Assembly: GCA_012274445.1 (NCBI GenBank)
Contig: JAAROD010000004.1
Location: 930,001-994,000 of the forward strand
Direction: 5' to 3'
DNA: 64,000 nucleotides
Source: Sclerotiophoma versabilis
Taxonomy: Eukaryota > Ascomycota > Dothideomycetes > Pleosporales > Didymellaceae
Every line of letters starts with the position of its first letter. Position 1 is the stretch's first letter. The position numbers and the translations under genes are program-made. The notes beneath the pieces are model-generated. The model saw nothing but the letters and a program-made list of their open reading frames with translations, did no database searches and was not told the DNA's origin. Shown one piece after another: positions 20,896 to 31,183 of the stretch.

Positions 20896-22469
20896 TCATC
20901 CCAGGGCAATGATGGTGCAAGTCAACTCTGAGTTTGTTGATGTTCGGGCTCGCAGGTGGTGCTGCGCAGGCGTCTGGGATATTTTCCACATAACGTCTAT
21001 CATACTGAGGTCGCTGCCCTGATTGCGAGTGGCAAAAAGCAGCTCATCCTCATGATCGTATCGATTAGACGGCGAAGGAGCTGAAAGCGTCCAATTCGGC
21101 TCTTGAGGTGGTGAGATGCATAGAGTTCGCTCGCGTAATTGGGACACAATGCCTTGTACTGGCACAATACGTGTTTCTGACCGATAGGGAGAGAACGGAA
21201 GGTTGGTTAGGAGGTGTCGATCGACTGCAGGAGACATTATCCCAGTATAAGCTCTGGTTTCCATGCAACGACGATGGATTTTGTCTCACAAATTATTCAG
21301 GATGCAACTGACGTATATGTATGCCCAACTTGATCGTCGACTGCTCGATATAGCCCCAGGGTCCTCGTAATCAACAATTTAGCGGCAAGACTAAGGCATA
21401 AACACTCTGACTATATGGTATTGGCAGCGAACACACCCGGATGAGAGTACGAATGTCAATGCTTGAGATCGAGAGATCGTGAAGGCCGCTGTCTGGATCG
21501 CTCTCGTATGCTCTGCATCTTTCAAAATCCTTAAGAGATGAGACTAAGAAGCCACCGACCGTTTCCTTAAACTGACGTTTCCGAACGTGGATGTGCTATC
21601 AGTGCGAGGCAACGTCCAAGCAAGAATATTAAGGTCATCTGTTGTCCGAATCATCGCTTCTTGCAGTCACCGAAAAGCTTTATCACCCTTCCCATATAAC
21701 AAGGGTGTATTGATGTCTTGTACGTCGAGCATGCAGTACGCTATGTCCCTGTGTTCATGTTGTATTTTTGTTTGCTGCCCATGACATCTTTTGCGCAACA
21801 CAAATATCAGATAGCGTTCTGAATCCAATCAACAGTCCCTTATCAATGGTAGTAATCTTGGAAATCTTGGCTGATAGCGCGCATTTGGTGTTACCGTCTG
21901 ATTTCCCTTCCCACGCGTTGTTTACAAAATGATATTGGAGGGAGCAATGAGCCCTTGTAGCGTCCATCCTCGTGTAAACCTGACATGAGCAGCTTAGCTG
22001 AGGGTAACAGAAAACGTGTGCCATGGTGGAAAATCTAAGACTTGGCACTTTACACGGACGAAGATGCTCCTGGCAATTACAAATGCTCAAAAAGTACTAA
22101 CCAGCGGCATTTTGCGAGAGTTGATAGATCCCAGCCTGCATCATGTGGTAAAAAGGACAAATATGCGTAGCATACCACCGCTTGCTGATATCATCGAAAC
22201 ATTGAGTTGATAGCTTCCGAAAGCTCAGCACTACTACTCTTGTCAATGCAGCAAGTGTCAACCCAGGCGTAGTAGATGTCGTTCATCGCGGCAAGGCGGG
22301 ATGTCATATCAATCTTTCCAAAGCCTCTCATATTCTGACAACGGCCTTCGATGTAGTCCTCATAGGTGACCTCCTCCTCTTCTCAGGTGTGCAAGAGAAT
22401 CGCATATTGCGGTATGTTACTACCGATGAACTCCTCGAATTTCCTCGTTTGCGTGTTGATGAGTCGCAT
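20896..22469 (-). pseudogene. HET-domain (heterokaryon incompatibility) pseudogene
   Basis: HET-domain proteins trigger fungal non-self recognition cell death. Reading down from ATG 22469: MRLINTQTRKFEEFIGSNIP, QYAILLHT, then WVDTCCIDKSSSAELSEAIN, QQAVVCYAYLS and KCRW, all HET-domain signatures. A 122-nt intron (21980-22101, GTTAGT...GTCAG) still splices precisely KCRW|FTRGWTLQ. Later come AKISKITTIDKGLL, AQKMSWAANKNTT, IAYCMLDVQDINTPLLYGKG and, in the C-terminal part, LRGPWGYIEQSTIKLGIHTY. It is dead: premature TGA codons lie at 22383-22385, 22191-22193, 21755-21757, 21667-21669, 21371-21373 and 21286-21288, with frameshifts near 21930 and 21745. The first two replace Trp of the HTWG and FRWY motifs. 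Similar intact genes are abundant in related fungi. The 3' limit is approximate. Confidence 0.85.
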
Positions 22470-22819
22470 CGTGTAATCCGAGCGACAGGTCTGCTAACTT
22501 GGTCAAGATAAGGCAGAGGGGGGCTTTGTAACGTACATGGCGCTGTTGGTGGGACTGCTACGAAAAAGTAGAAGTGCCAAAACGTGAGTGAAGTTCAATT
22601 GCAACAGAGGTGGTGAGAGAATATGATATTGACACAAGTGGTGGGTGGATGTGTGGATGTAGCTGACGCCCAGACGAGCAGGTGGGGCTTATGCAGGTCA
22701 TCATCGCAGCTTCCTCAGCCTCACGGCGAGTGAACTAATGGATGGCACTGCCACAACGTCAATATTGTTTGTGGTATCTATTGAACTCTAAATATACTGT
22801 CAGGGAACAGACGGTATAC
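22470..22819. other. Intergenic, 350 bp
   Basis: Former promoter of the HET pseudogene, containing GTGGGTGGATGTGTGGATG-type G/T-rich sequence near 22640, plus the 3' flank of the cysteinyl-tRNA synthetase gene. No gene is seen. Confidence 0.4.
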
Positions 22820-25399
22820 CTAGGACGCACCAGCGCTCTTCAAATGCTCGTCGTAGAGCTTCTTCTGCTTCTCCCACTCCTTCTTGACCTTCTTGCTTGC
22901 ACCCTTTGAAAGTTCCTTGCCCTCCTTGTCCTTCAATGGCAATCCATCAATATCCCATGCGCTGTACTCAGCGGTCTTGAACATGTCCCTAGGATTGATC
23001 TTCGCTTGCGCAGCGAGCTTGGCCTGCTTCTCGGCCTCCTCACGCTGGCGTTGAGCTTTGGCCTCAGCCTTCTGGCGTGCGATGGTCTCCTTTTCTTCAC
23101 GTGCGAAGCGCAGCTCAGCGTCAACAGGCCGCACCATCGAGGGCAAATCCTTACGATCCTCAAGGTAGATGCCAAGGTCCCAGAGATGTGTATCACGCAG
23201 TGCATCGCAAAGGGCGAGGAAATCCTTGGCTGGTGCTTGCTTTCCTGCCAAATCTCGAAGGTTTTCCTGGAACGTAGACAGGACTTCAGCGTACGGTATC
23301 GCGCTGACATCCTGTTGTTGAGCGGACTTGTGCTGTGCGATGATGGATTCGAGAACTTCGCTTGAAAGATCGCCAGTAACGGCGTGCTTCCTGACCTCAT
23401 CACGTTCGCGAGCAGCGGCATATACGAACTCTTTCGCCTCTGAGGGAATATCGATGCCTGCCCAACCAATGCCGCCATCGTAAGGGTCAGCTGAACCGTC
23501 GAGACCGAAGATGCGGACCATGCGGGTGATGTAGCGAGCGACGTCAAAAGCAACACTGTCAGACAAATCTGTTGGCTCGGCAGAGTTGCAGGCCGTGACT
23601 AATGTTGAAATCGCACGTGTCGCGGCGGGTGTGTCGAACGAGTCCGCAAGTGCGCTGTGAACTTTCTCCTTCGCCGTCTCGAAAGCCTTCAGGATCTGTT
23701 CGTCTTCTTTACCCGTTGCGTCTATCATAGGGTTCACCTCGCGATCGCGGACCTTGTAAAAGAAGTTGCTGATACTGCTCTCCCATCCTGATCCGGCTTT
23801 ACGCATAGCGTCGGTAATCTCGATGCCGTCGTGCCACCCTCCCATAAGGAAAATGATACGCAAACTACGGGCGGTCCAGTCTCCTCGTGCCAATGCTTCC
23901 CTAATGGTTGTGAAGTTCTTCAAACTCTTCGACATCTTGCTACCAGATATTGACAAATGGCCCATGTGCAAAAAATAATTCACCCATTGGTGGCCACCCT
24001 TGCCGCCGGACCAGTGCGCTTCTGATTGTGCGAGTTCACTGACAGAAGTTAGTGCATTGAACCGTAGGAGAGGACCATCGATAACTTACTTGTCATGATG
24101 AGGGAAGCACAGATCGATACCACCGGAGTGGATATCCATCTGCTCACCGAGCACATCGCTGGCCATGACAGAGCACTCAATGTGCCAACCGGGTCGCCCA
24201 GGACCCCATGGTGACTTCCACGCGGGCTCTCCGGGCTTACTTGACTTCCACAGCGCAAAATCAGCCTCACTGCGCTTCTCAGATGTCTTCTGTTGCGACA
24301 AAGCACCCTCACCGTCCGCCTGCAGTGCCTTATCTCCACGGTTCCAAGGCTCAAGGCGAGCGTAGTGGTTGCCAGGGATTTTTTCGAAGCTGTCAATGTC
24401 GAAGTATACCGAGCCGTCTGAGGTCTTGTATGCAAAGCCGTTGTCGACGATCTTTTCGACGAAAGAGACGATTTGGTCACCGTACTCGGTGACTCGAGTC
24501 ACCACATCCGGATCAAGAACGTTTAGATTCCTCATATCTTCCATGAAGCGCGCCTCATACTTCTGAGTAAGCTTGGTGAAGACTGTGTGGTCGCTAGCGT
24601 CAATCTTCGATCCATATATCGAGTCCAGATACGGCAGCAGAACGTCTTCGGCGCCAGCATAGAACAGCTCGATATCTTCTGGTGTAGACTTTGACGGTGA
24701 TAGCAACGCTGTCGCTGCAGTACCAGCAGTCTTCAGGTGCATCTTGATCTTTGCCTCCTTATCGCCTGGAGCGCTGGTGCCATCTTCGGACTTGCCAGCA
24801 ATGACGTTGGCGTACTTCTCAGCTGATTCCTTGTTGAAGTCCTCTGGTGATAGGTCCGAGCTTAATAGTGGGAGATTCTTCTTCACATACGCATCAAAAG
24901 CCGCATTAGTCGTCTTCAATACTTCGGCTGATATTGTTGGGTTCTCAGCCTTGAATTGCGCAAGAAGGTGCTGCTGGCGTCCTCGCAGGATGATCTTGTC
25001 GTCAACATCGGTGATGTTCTGGACGAACTGAAGACTATAACCAAAATAGCAAGCAAGAACTCTCCTTAAGACGTCCATGGTGACATAATTTCGCGCATGT
25101 CCAAGATGGGCATCGTCGTACACTGTGGGGCCGCAGCTATACCATTTGACAACCTTGCCCTCAGGGTCAATAGGGACAAAGTCATTCTTCGACCTTGTCA
25201 AGGAGTTCCAGACTTTCAGTTTTGCAGGCTGCTCAGACTTGGGTTCCTTCCATGGCGGCTGGGTGCGCGCTGGTGTCGCCATGGTGGCTCTAGAAGCCAG
25301 TTGCACGGGTGTGTTCTTGAAGTTGTTCCTCGAATACAAGAGCGGGGAGCTAGTAGGAGTGAGGATTCTGCGGGACAAAGAACGAAAAGCAAAGACCAT
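22820..25399 (-). CDS. Cysteinyl-tRNA synthetase, probable cytosolic and mitochondrial forms
   Basis: Charges tRNA-Cys with cysteine (EC 6.1.1.16). Exon 1 24090-25399, 51-bp intron (GTAAGT...TGTCAG), exon 2 22820-24038; 842 aa from the first ATG. The class I Rossmann core shows the zinc Cys and HIGH motif together (SCGPTVYDDAHLGHARNY, about 88-104), a second zinc site (HIECSVMA; GGIDLCFPHHDNE spanning the splice) and KMSKS at about 471-475. A eukaryote-type insertion (about 150-235) splits the catalytic core, and the C-terminus is Lys-rich (KKVKKEWEKQKKLY), as in cytosolic enzymes. Residues 1-39 are Arg/Ser/Leu-rich without acids, looking like a mitochondrial presequence. A second ATG in good context at 25282 (MATPARTQPP) would start the cytosolic form. 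Closest paralog alternatives are excluded by CysRS-specific zinc residues. Confidence 0.95.
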
Positions 25400-25648
25400 C
25401 AAGGAGACGGTACCGTACAGCAGAAAAGGAATGAAAGGACGAACGAAGAGGGAAATAGCAAAGTGGAGTCAGAACGCAGGAATGGCGAATCGAGTGACTC
25501 AGGAAGCTACAGTTGTCGTGTCCGTTTCATGAGATCGCTGGCCTTGGCGTTCCCCGCCAATTGCATGGCCGAAAGCTCCCCGCTAAAATTATTCTTTGAG
25601 CTTCACATGAGCGCAGAGGTCGTTGGTACTTTCACCTTGTAGCAAGCA
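25400..25648. promoter_or_regulatory. Shared CysRS/TRM61 bidirectional promoter
   Basis: Only 249 bp separate two divergent start codons, both of tRNA-biogenesis genes. The minus-strand leader is purine-rich on the plus strand. No TATA is seen. A plus-strand frame crossing 25097-25642 is antisense to the CysRS presequence and not a gene. Confidence 0.55.
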
Positions 25649-27181
25649 ATGGCACCCGTGATCTCTCCTTTCCTGGACCCCGGGACACACTCTGCGGCGC
25701 ATAGTCTCGGAATAGTACAATTGCGCCGCGACCATCTCATTCCAGCGGTTCTTGCACCAGACGGCGATTCGGACTACGCAGAAGGAAAGGTCGAGAACAC
25801 ACGCTTTGGCTCGTTCCCTCATAGCACGCTTGTCAATCAGCCATGGGGGACGCAGGTACTGGCATCAGTCGTCGACACAGGCTCAAGAGGAAAGTCGAAG
25901 AAGCGCAAGCGGGACGGCAAAGATGAAGGCACAGAAACACCCACCACAGACGCTATTGAGACGAAGAAAGACATCGTAAAGGCTGCGACGGCAAGCAGTG
26001 GGTTTGCGCACTTGATACCGCCCACGCCAGAGACATGGACGCTCTCTCTCCCCCATCGAACCCAGGTAGTCTACACCCCGGACTATAGCTACATCCTGCA
26101 GCGCCTACGCGTCCGACCAGGCGACCACCTCATCGAAGCCGGCGCAGGAAGCGGCTCATTCACGCACGCCGCCGTGCGCTGCGTTTACAATGGCGCGCCG
26201 GGCATGGAAACGACATCCTACGCCGAGGCCGACATGCAAGAAGAACTCAACGCCGTGGGCACGGTACCCAAGAAACGCAAGCGCGCAAACCGGCACGGTG
26301 GTGTATACTCCTTCGAATACCATGAGCCGCGCGCAAAGCAATTGCACCACGAGATTGTTGAGCACGGTCTCGACCCTGTAGTCAAAGTGACACACCGAGA
26401 TGTCTACGGTGACGGCTTCAACCTCAACGACAACACCAGCCCGGAGGCGGACGCAGTATTCCTCGACCTCCCGGCGCCGTGGCAGGCGCTCAAACACCTC
26501 ACGCGCACACCTCCTTCCGCTGCGACCGTGCAAGCTGTCACCTCCGCCTCTCCGCCCGCCGAACCCACCACGCAAGCAATAGAGAAACCATTCGTCTCGC
26601 CGCTCAACTCACGCAAAGCAGTCCGCATATGCACGTTCAGCCCATGCATCGAACAAGTCACTAAGACCGTCGCCGCGCTGCGCACACTCGGCTGGCTAGA
26701 AATAGATATGGTGGAGATCCAAGCCAAGCGGCTTGAAGTGCGGCGCGAGCGCGTCGGGCTGGCCGAAGAAGGACTGCGCGGCGGCAACGCCAGCGCAGCG
26801 ACGGTGCAAGAAGCCGTGCAGCGGCTGCGCGATGTCGAAGGGCGGGCCGCCGTGTTCCACAGCCTGCAGAAGGAGAAGCAGGAGGAAGTCATGCGACGGG
26901 CGGAGGCGCGGAAGAAGGGCAAGAACCTGGATGCGGACGGCGAGGTGGAGACCAAGAAAGAGAAAGTCAAGGTCAGCAAAGAGGATCTGCCGCCGAGTAA
27001 ACACGATAGACTGGACAAGGCGAAGAAGGATGCTGAGACCAGGGCGCTGTACAAGGAGGGACGGTTGGTACATCGTACAGAGGCGGAGTTGAAGACGCAC
27101 ACGAGTTACCTTGTTTTCGCGGTGCTACCACGGCAGTGGACGGCCCAGGATGAGGAGAAGGCGAGGAAGAAATATGGGTAG
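25649..27181 (+). CDS. trm61: tRNA (adenine-58-N1)-methyltransferase catalytic subunit Trm61
   Basis: Methylates A58 in the T-loop of tRNAs, with Trm6 as partner, in the nucleus; essential for initiator tRNA stability in yeast. Single exon, 510 aa. The N-terminal beta domain (residues about 10-75) is interrupted by a basic linker (GKSKKRKRDG, about 81-90) that could be an NLS. The Rossmann domain has SAM motif I IEAGAGSGSF (162-171) and motif IV DAVFLDLPAPW (about 268-278), the latter diagnostic of Trm61/TrmI. A second insertion, PKKRKRANRHGG (about 207-218), and an Ala/Pro-rich insert after motif IV make it longer than the 280-380-residue yeast and human proteins; such inserts are usual in filamentous fungi. 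The C-terminus is a Lys/Glu-rich coiled extension (residues 400-470) before the last strand, TSYLVFAVLPRQW. Confidence 0.94.
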   Translation: MAPVISPFLDPGTHSAAHSLGIVQLRRDHLIPAVLAPDGDSDYAEGKVENTRFGSFPHSTLVNQPWGTQVLASVVDTGSRGKSKKRKRDGKDEGTETPTTDAIETKKDIVKAATASSGFAHLIPPTPETWTLSLPHRTQVVYTPDYSYILQRLRVRPGDHLIEAGAGSGSFTHAAVRCVYNGAPGMETTSYAEADMQEELNAVGTVPKKRKRANRHGGVYSFEYHEPRAKQLHHEIVEHGLDPVVKVTHRDVYGDGFNLNDNTSPEADAVFLDLPAPWQALKHLTRTPPSAATVQAVTSASPPAEPTTQAIEKPFVSPLNSRKAVRICTFSPCIEQVTKTVAALRTLGWLEIDMVEIQAKRLEVRRERVGLAEEGLRGGNASAATVQEAVQRLRDVEGRAAVFHSLQKEKQEEVMRRAEARKKGKNLDADGEVETKKEKVKVSKEDLPPSKHDRLDKAKKDAETRALYKEGRLVHRTEAELKTHTSYLVFAVLPRQWTAQDEEKARKKYG

Positions 27182-27357
27182 TTGAGTCAGAGATTAATGC
27201 AACGAAAGATACCCCAGGTGCTTGATGAATGTGTTACCAGATGTGTCGTGCTCTTGTCCTGCTATGATGCGAAAAAAGTTGCCAATCGCTATAGTTCGTC
27301 CACATTGCCCTCCATATACGCCAAACGTTAGATACCACCCATCAGTAGTCCTTTGGA

Positions 27358-29314
27358 TCATCCCCAGACAGCATCCCTCGCTCTATGACTCCCGTCCTTG
27401 GTCGGTGGCGTCGAAATAAGATGCGTCCACGCCTCCTTTCCATCAATGAACAATCTGTAGTTCAGATGGCTCTGCTCTCCATGTACCGGCGTTGTAATCT
27501 CAACGGCGCCAAACTTGCTATTCCCATCGGGCAGATACTTGATTGTCACATCCTCATCATCAATCTCCTTGTATGTCCTGACTGGCAGGTAGAACATGCT
27601 GAGCGGACTCGTGCTGAACTCGTGCACTGTTGAGCTAATAGGCCAACGAGAGCCTGTAGGTGGGGGAAAAGAAGTCGCGGCAAACTCGTGGCGGTCGCCG
27701 CTGAGGATCACCACGCCGACACCGTGCGTTGAGGAGAGCTCCCAGGCGGCTTCGAGCACACGCCGGCGCTCGACAAGGTGCCCTCCCCAGGTGTCTTCGA
27801 AGCCGAACTGCCAGTTCTTAGTGAAGGGGATGCCGGTGACGATGATCTTCCAGTGCACACCCCGCGGTGGCTCCTTGTGGATCCAGGTGAGCAGATCGTC
27901 GAGTTGAGTGGCGCCGAGCATCGTCTTGTTGGGGTCGTTGGGGTCCTTGTTGGCAGGACTACGATACCGGCGCGTATCGAGGAGGAAGAATTCGGCTGGG
28001 CCCTGGGTGAAAGAAAAGTAGGTTGCGCCCTTGCGGTGAGCAGGTGGGTTGGCGGCAGCGTTGTAGTGGGTGAAGGCGTCGTACGCAGGGACGGCCACGC
28101 CGGTCATGTTGCTGTTCCAGTCGTTCTGGATCTCGTGGTCGTCGATAACGTGGATCCAGGGTAGGTTGTCGCTGACTGCAGGCCACGATGGCGAAGAGTA
28201 GACCTGGCGGTACTCGCGCCTGTAGGTCTCTGCGTCCTTGCCCTGACGGTGTGGGACGTCGATGTAGATGAAGTCGCCGAGGAAGAGCATGAAATATGGC
28301 TTTAACTCGTGTAGCCAGCCTGCAAGGTGCTTCATGCCTGGGAATTCTAGCGGATGCTGGAAGGGTGTATATGGTACTCGAGGCTTGATGCAGCTGGAGT
28401 GTACGAACGTGTACTTGTTGTCCTTGAATGCTGAGATGTGGCCTGGACGCGGCGCTGTGGTAAAGGTACCGGTCTTGTTACCGCTGGATGTGTTGATGAT
28501 GTACTCGTATGGTGTATCTGCGCGCAGGTGGTCAAGGTCGACGACGGAGGTGAAATCGGTGTCATTCGTGAGCCATTGCTCGGGCTGGGAGGCGTACAGA
28601 GTCTTGTGCATCCAAGAGCGGTTCAGCTCGTCGACCGAGCGGTACAAGACCTTGACATCATGTGCGTATGGCTCCCTGACCAGCACCTTTGCGCTGTGGT
28701 CCGACACGTACCCAATGCGTCCGAACGAGGCGTTGTGGCAGTCGTGGAGAAGTGGCGCGCGGTAGACGACGTCAAGCGCCATAGCGATCAATGCCATGTT
28801 GATACCGAACGTGATCCAGCTCCATAGCGCCGATGAGGGGCTAGGAAGGCCAGTGAGCAGCGTTCTCAGGATCTTTGGCTGCCTCTCTTCGTATTGTATT
28901 GTCTCCTGCACGTCGAGTTCCTCCAGAGGGCCGTCCTCGGCGCCTTCGATAAGCTCGGCCTCGGTGCTCGAGTCGCGTTCGATCGTGTCTTTCACGATAA
29001 TGTCCAGCTCATCTGATATGACCTTGTACTCGGCTGTGTCCTGGAAGCTGGTGAAGAATGAGGGGATGTAGACGGCAGTGAGGGCTGCAGCAAGTGGTGG
29101 AACAATCTGCATAGCTGCGGTCAGTCATGCTGTAGCTGATGCGCGTCCATGTATGAGGTTTTACTGACCGTGGTGGGAATCTACGGCACAATGATTAGCA
29201 AAGTAGATTGTGGTTGCGCCGAGGGGAGGTACTCACCCATCGCAAGAAGACCCAGATGCTCAGTCGCAAAAGCAGAGAACTGGTAACAGTGAGCACGTCG
29301 CTTGCAGATGCCAT
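27358..29314 (-). CDS. PhoD-like metallophosphatase, membrane-anchored, 612 aa
   Basis: Exon 1 29237-29314 (26 codons), exon 2 29169-29180 (12 nt, Ile-Pro-Thr-Thr), exon 3 27358-29106; all introns are phase 0. The N-terminus (VTSSLLLRLSIWVFLRW, then PTTIVPPLAAALTAVYIPSF) and a span near residues 126-144 (LWSWITFGINMALIAMAL) suggest membrane anchoring. The following domain is PhoD type: a fibronectin-like strand region, then SSCIKPR, MLFLGDFIYID (metal Asp), HVIDDHEIQNDW, FFLLDTRRYR and ILSGDRHEFAAT, matching the phosphodiesterase/alkaline phosphatase D core. The substrate is probably a phosphodiester or lipid head group; fungal members are uncharacterised. A start at the internal ATG of 29112 would require ignoring clean splice sites and losing the first hydrophobic segment. 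It is convergent with trm61, 176 bp apart. Confidence 0.88.
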
Positions 29315-30086
29315 GGCTGTTAGCCAGATATCGTAGCTTGTGCCGTGCCGGCGTTGGTGTTTAGTTACTGTCCCGGGGAACGCGCTCCTGCTGGTCGTGG
29401 GCAGCTCCGAGCTCTCGAACCAATGACGTCGATCTTGATCATCGCGCTAGCGGGGCCGCCGCAGATGACGCGGCTGTCTTCACGTTAACCATCACCTTAC
29501 CAGTAATTCTTGATTAGACGAGTATTCTGCTTTGAGCCAAGGCTCCAATACTCTACAAAGCACCAGATCTCAGTGAACTGCTCATATCGGACAATGTTGT
29601 TGGCCACCACGCAACGCTCAGGTTCTCGTACACCGAACGATGGCTAGAATCTGGCATACTGGCATGCATCACAGAGAGAAAACTAGAGGTGACATTCGCT
29701 CAATATGACTGCTGTGCTTTCTAGGCGCATAGTTTTCTTCATATATTGTATTGATCCTCCTGATTTGAGATGTCTACCTTTCCACCTGGTAATACCCAAG
29801 ATCACAGCCAACATGTACTCGTACAGCGGAGACAACAGTACAGTACTCATGCGTTGTGGGAAAGGCTCCAAACCCATATCAGCCAGACTTGTTGTTTAAC
29901 CTCTCTCACTCACCGCAGTTCCGGTCATAAGATAGCAATTGTGCATCCCCTTACAGTAGTGCGGTATTAGTAAATCCCTCAGCTTGCAACATCTGACTCA
30001 AAAGGTTGGCCCACCGTCCTCCTGTGAACGATTCACTCTACACTTCGTTGAAACATATCACAGCTGAGCATCTACTTCGAAATTAC
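29315..30086. other. Divergent intergenic, 772 bp
   Basis: Promoters of the PhoD-like gene (minus) and the methyltransferase (plus). Sequence around 29440-29490 is GC-rich and the right half is AT-richer. In-frame non-ATG extension of the methyltransferase into 30006-30086 is not used. Nothing else is recognised. Confidence 0.4.
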
Positions 30087-30960
30087 ATGGCCACCAAAAC
30101 CCTTGTTGAGAATTGGTACGATGCACACGCGAAGTCTGAAGAGCATCGTTTGGACGAAGGACGTCTAGAGTTTGAGGTCACAAAGCGCATCATCAGCAGC
30201 TGTATCGCCAATCTTGGGAAGAAGGAAGCCAGAATTCTGGATGTCGGCGGAGGACCTGGGAAGTATGGTATGAGCAGGCGTCAGCATGGCAACCCTACCT
30301 CCTTCTGACTGGTCTATAGCAATCAGCCTGGCAAAGCAAGGGCACGTAGTAACGTTGAACGACCTGTCTGAGAAGAGCTTGGAAGCGGCTAGGTCGAACG
30401 CAGAGAGAAAATCTGTATCGCTCGAAGGGATCGTACATGCGAACGCTCTTGACATCACGCAATACGCATCCCAAGGCTCGTACGACGTAGTCTTATGCCT
30501 CGGCCCACTTTACCACTTGCTCAAACCCGAAGAGCGAGCAACTGTGGTCAGAAATGTCATCTCAATGGCAAAGCCTGGAGGTTTCATCATTCTGGCTTAT
30601 GTCACTGTGTATGCTCACCTCCGAGATATGGCCCGACACGATCCTTCCCGGTTGTTCAGAGAATGGGACTTCTACAAGGGTTATCTGCGCAGTGGAATTT
30701 ACACAAGAAGGAACAACAATGAGTCGTTCCATGTGTATCCATCAGATTTGGAGAAAGAGCTAGAATCCTCTCAAAGCCATGCCAAGGTCGTGAGAGTGGT
30801 CAGCTGCGAAGGGTTTCTCGGGTTTGAGAACGCGAAGGCACTAGCGAATCTGAAAGACGAAGAGCTGGAGCGCTGGGTTGATATTGTTATGCAGAGTGCT
30901 GATGAAACTCAGACATTGAACTCAGCCGACCATTTGGTTGTGGTCTTACAGAAATTCTGA
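30087..30960 (+). CDS. Class I SAM-dependent methyltransferase, 273 aa
   Basis: Exon 1 30087-30267, 52-bp intron (GTATGA...CTATAG), exon 2 30320-30960. Methyltransf_11/25-like fold. Motif I is ILDVGGGPGKYAISLAKQGH, restored only by splicing across the intron. The acidic end of beta-2 is VTLNDLSE, motif II is YDVVLCLGPLYHL and motif III KPGGFIILAYVT, all in the expected order. LGPLYHL after motif II is characteristic of a bacterial-like UbiE/COQ5-related subgroup that methylates small molecules. The first ATG of the frame (MATKTLVENWYDAH) is chosen. The acceptor substrate is not predictable, and no biosynthetic neighbour is adjacent. The bacterial resemblance leaves horizontal origin possible, but the intron shows fungal residence. 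Confidence 0.88.
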
Positions 30961-31183
30961 TAAACCTCGCATAGTGAAGATCAACGTAGCGCGTCAAATT
31001 CCAAATTTTAATTTTGTTGTATTATTTTGAGAATCCAGCATAAAACATGGAGGTTTTCAATGTATACAAGTTAAGGTTCGGTATTACGTTGTCATGTGGC
31101 ACACTGCCGATGTTGGACTTGTAATCTCAATCGATGCATCTTCCGGGTCGACCTTCTTCGTAAGTACGAAGCAGACCATGCTC

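Noticed and set aside
25097..25642. 181-codon plus-strand frame across the CysRS 5' end
   Set aside because: It covers the presequence and shared promoter in antisense and has no protein-like features.
26404..27102. 232-codon minus-strand frame inside trm61
   Set aside because: Shadow of a GC-rich coding region; the plus strand encodes all Trm61 motifs.
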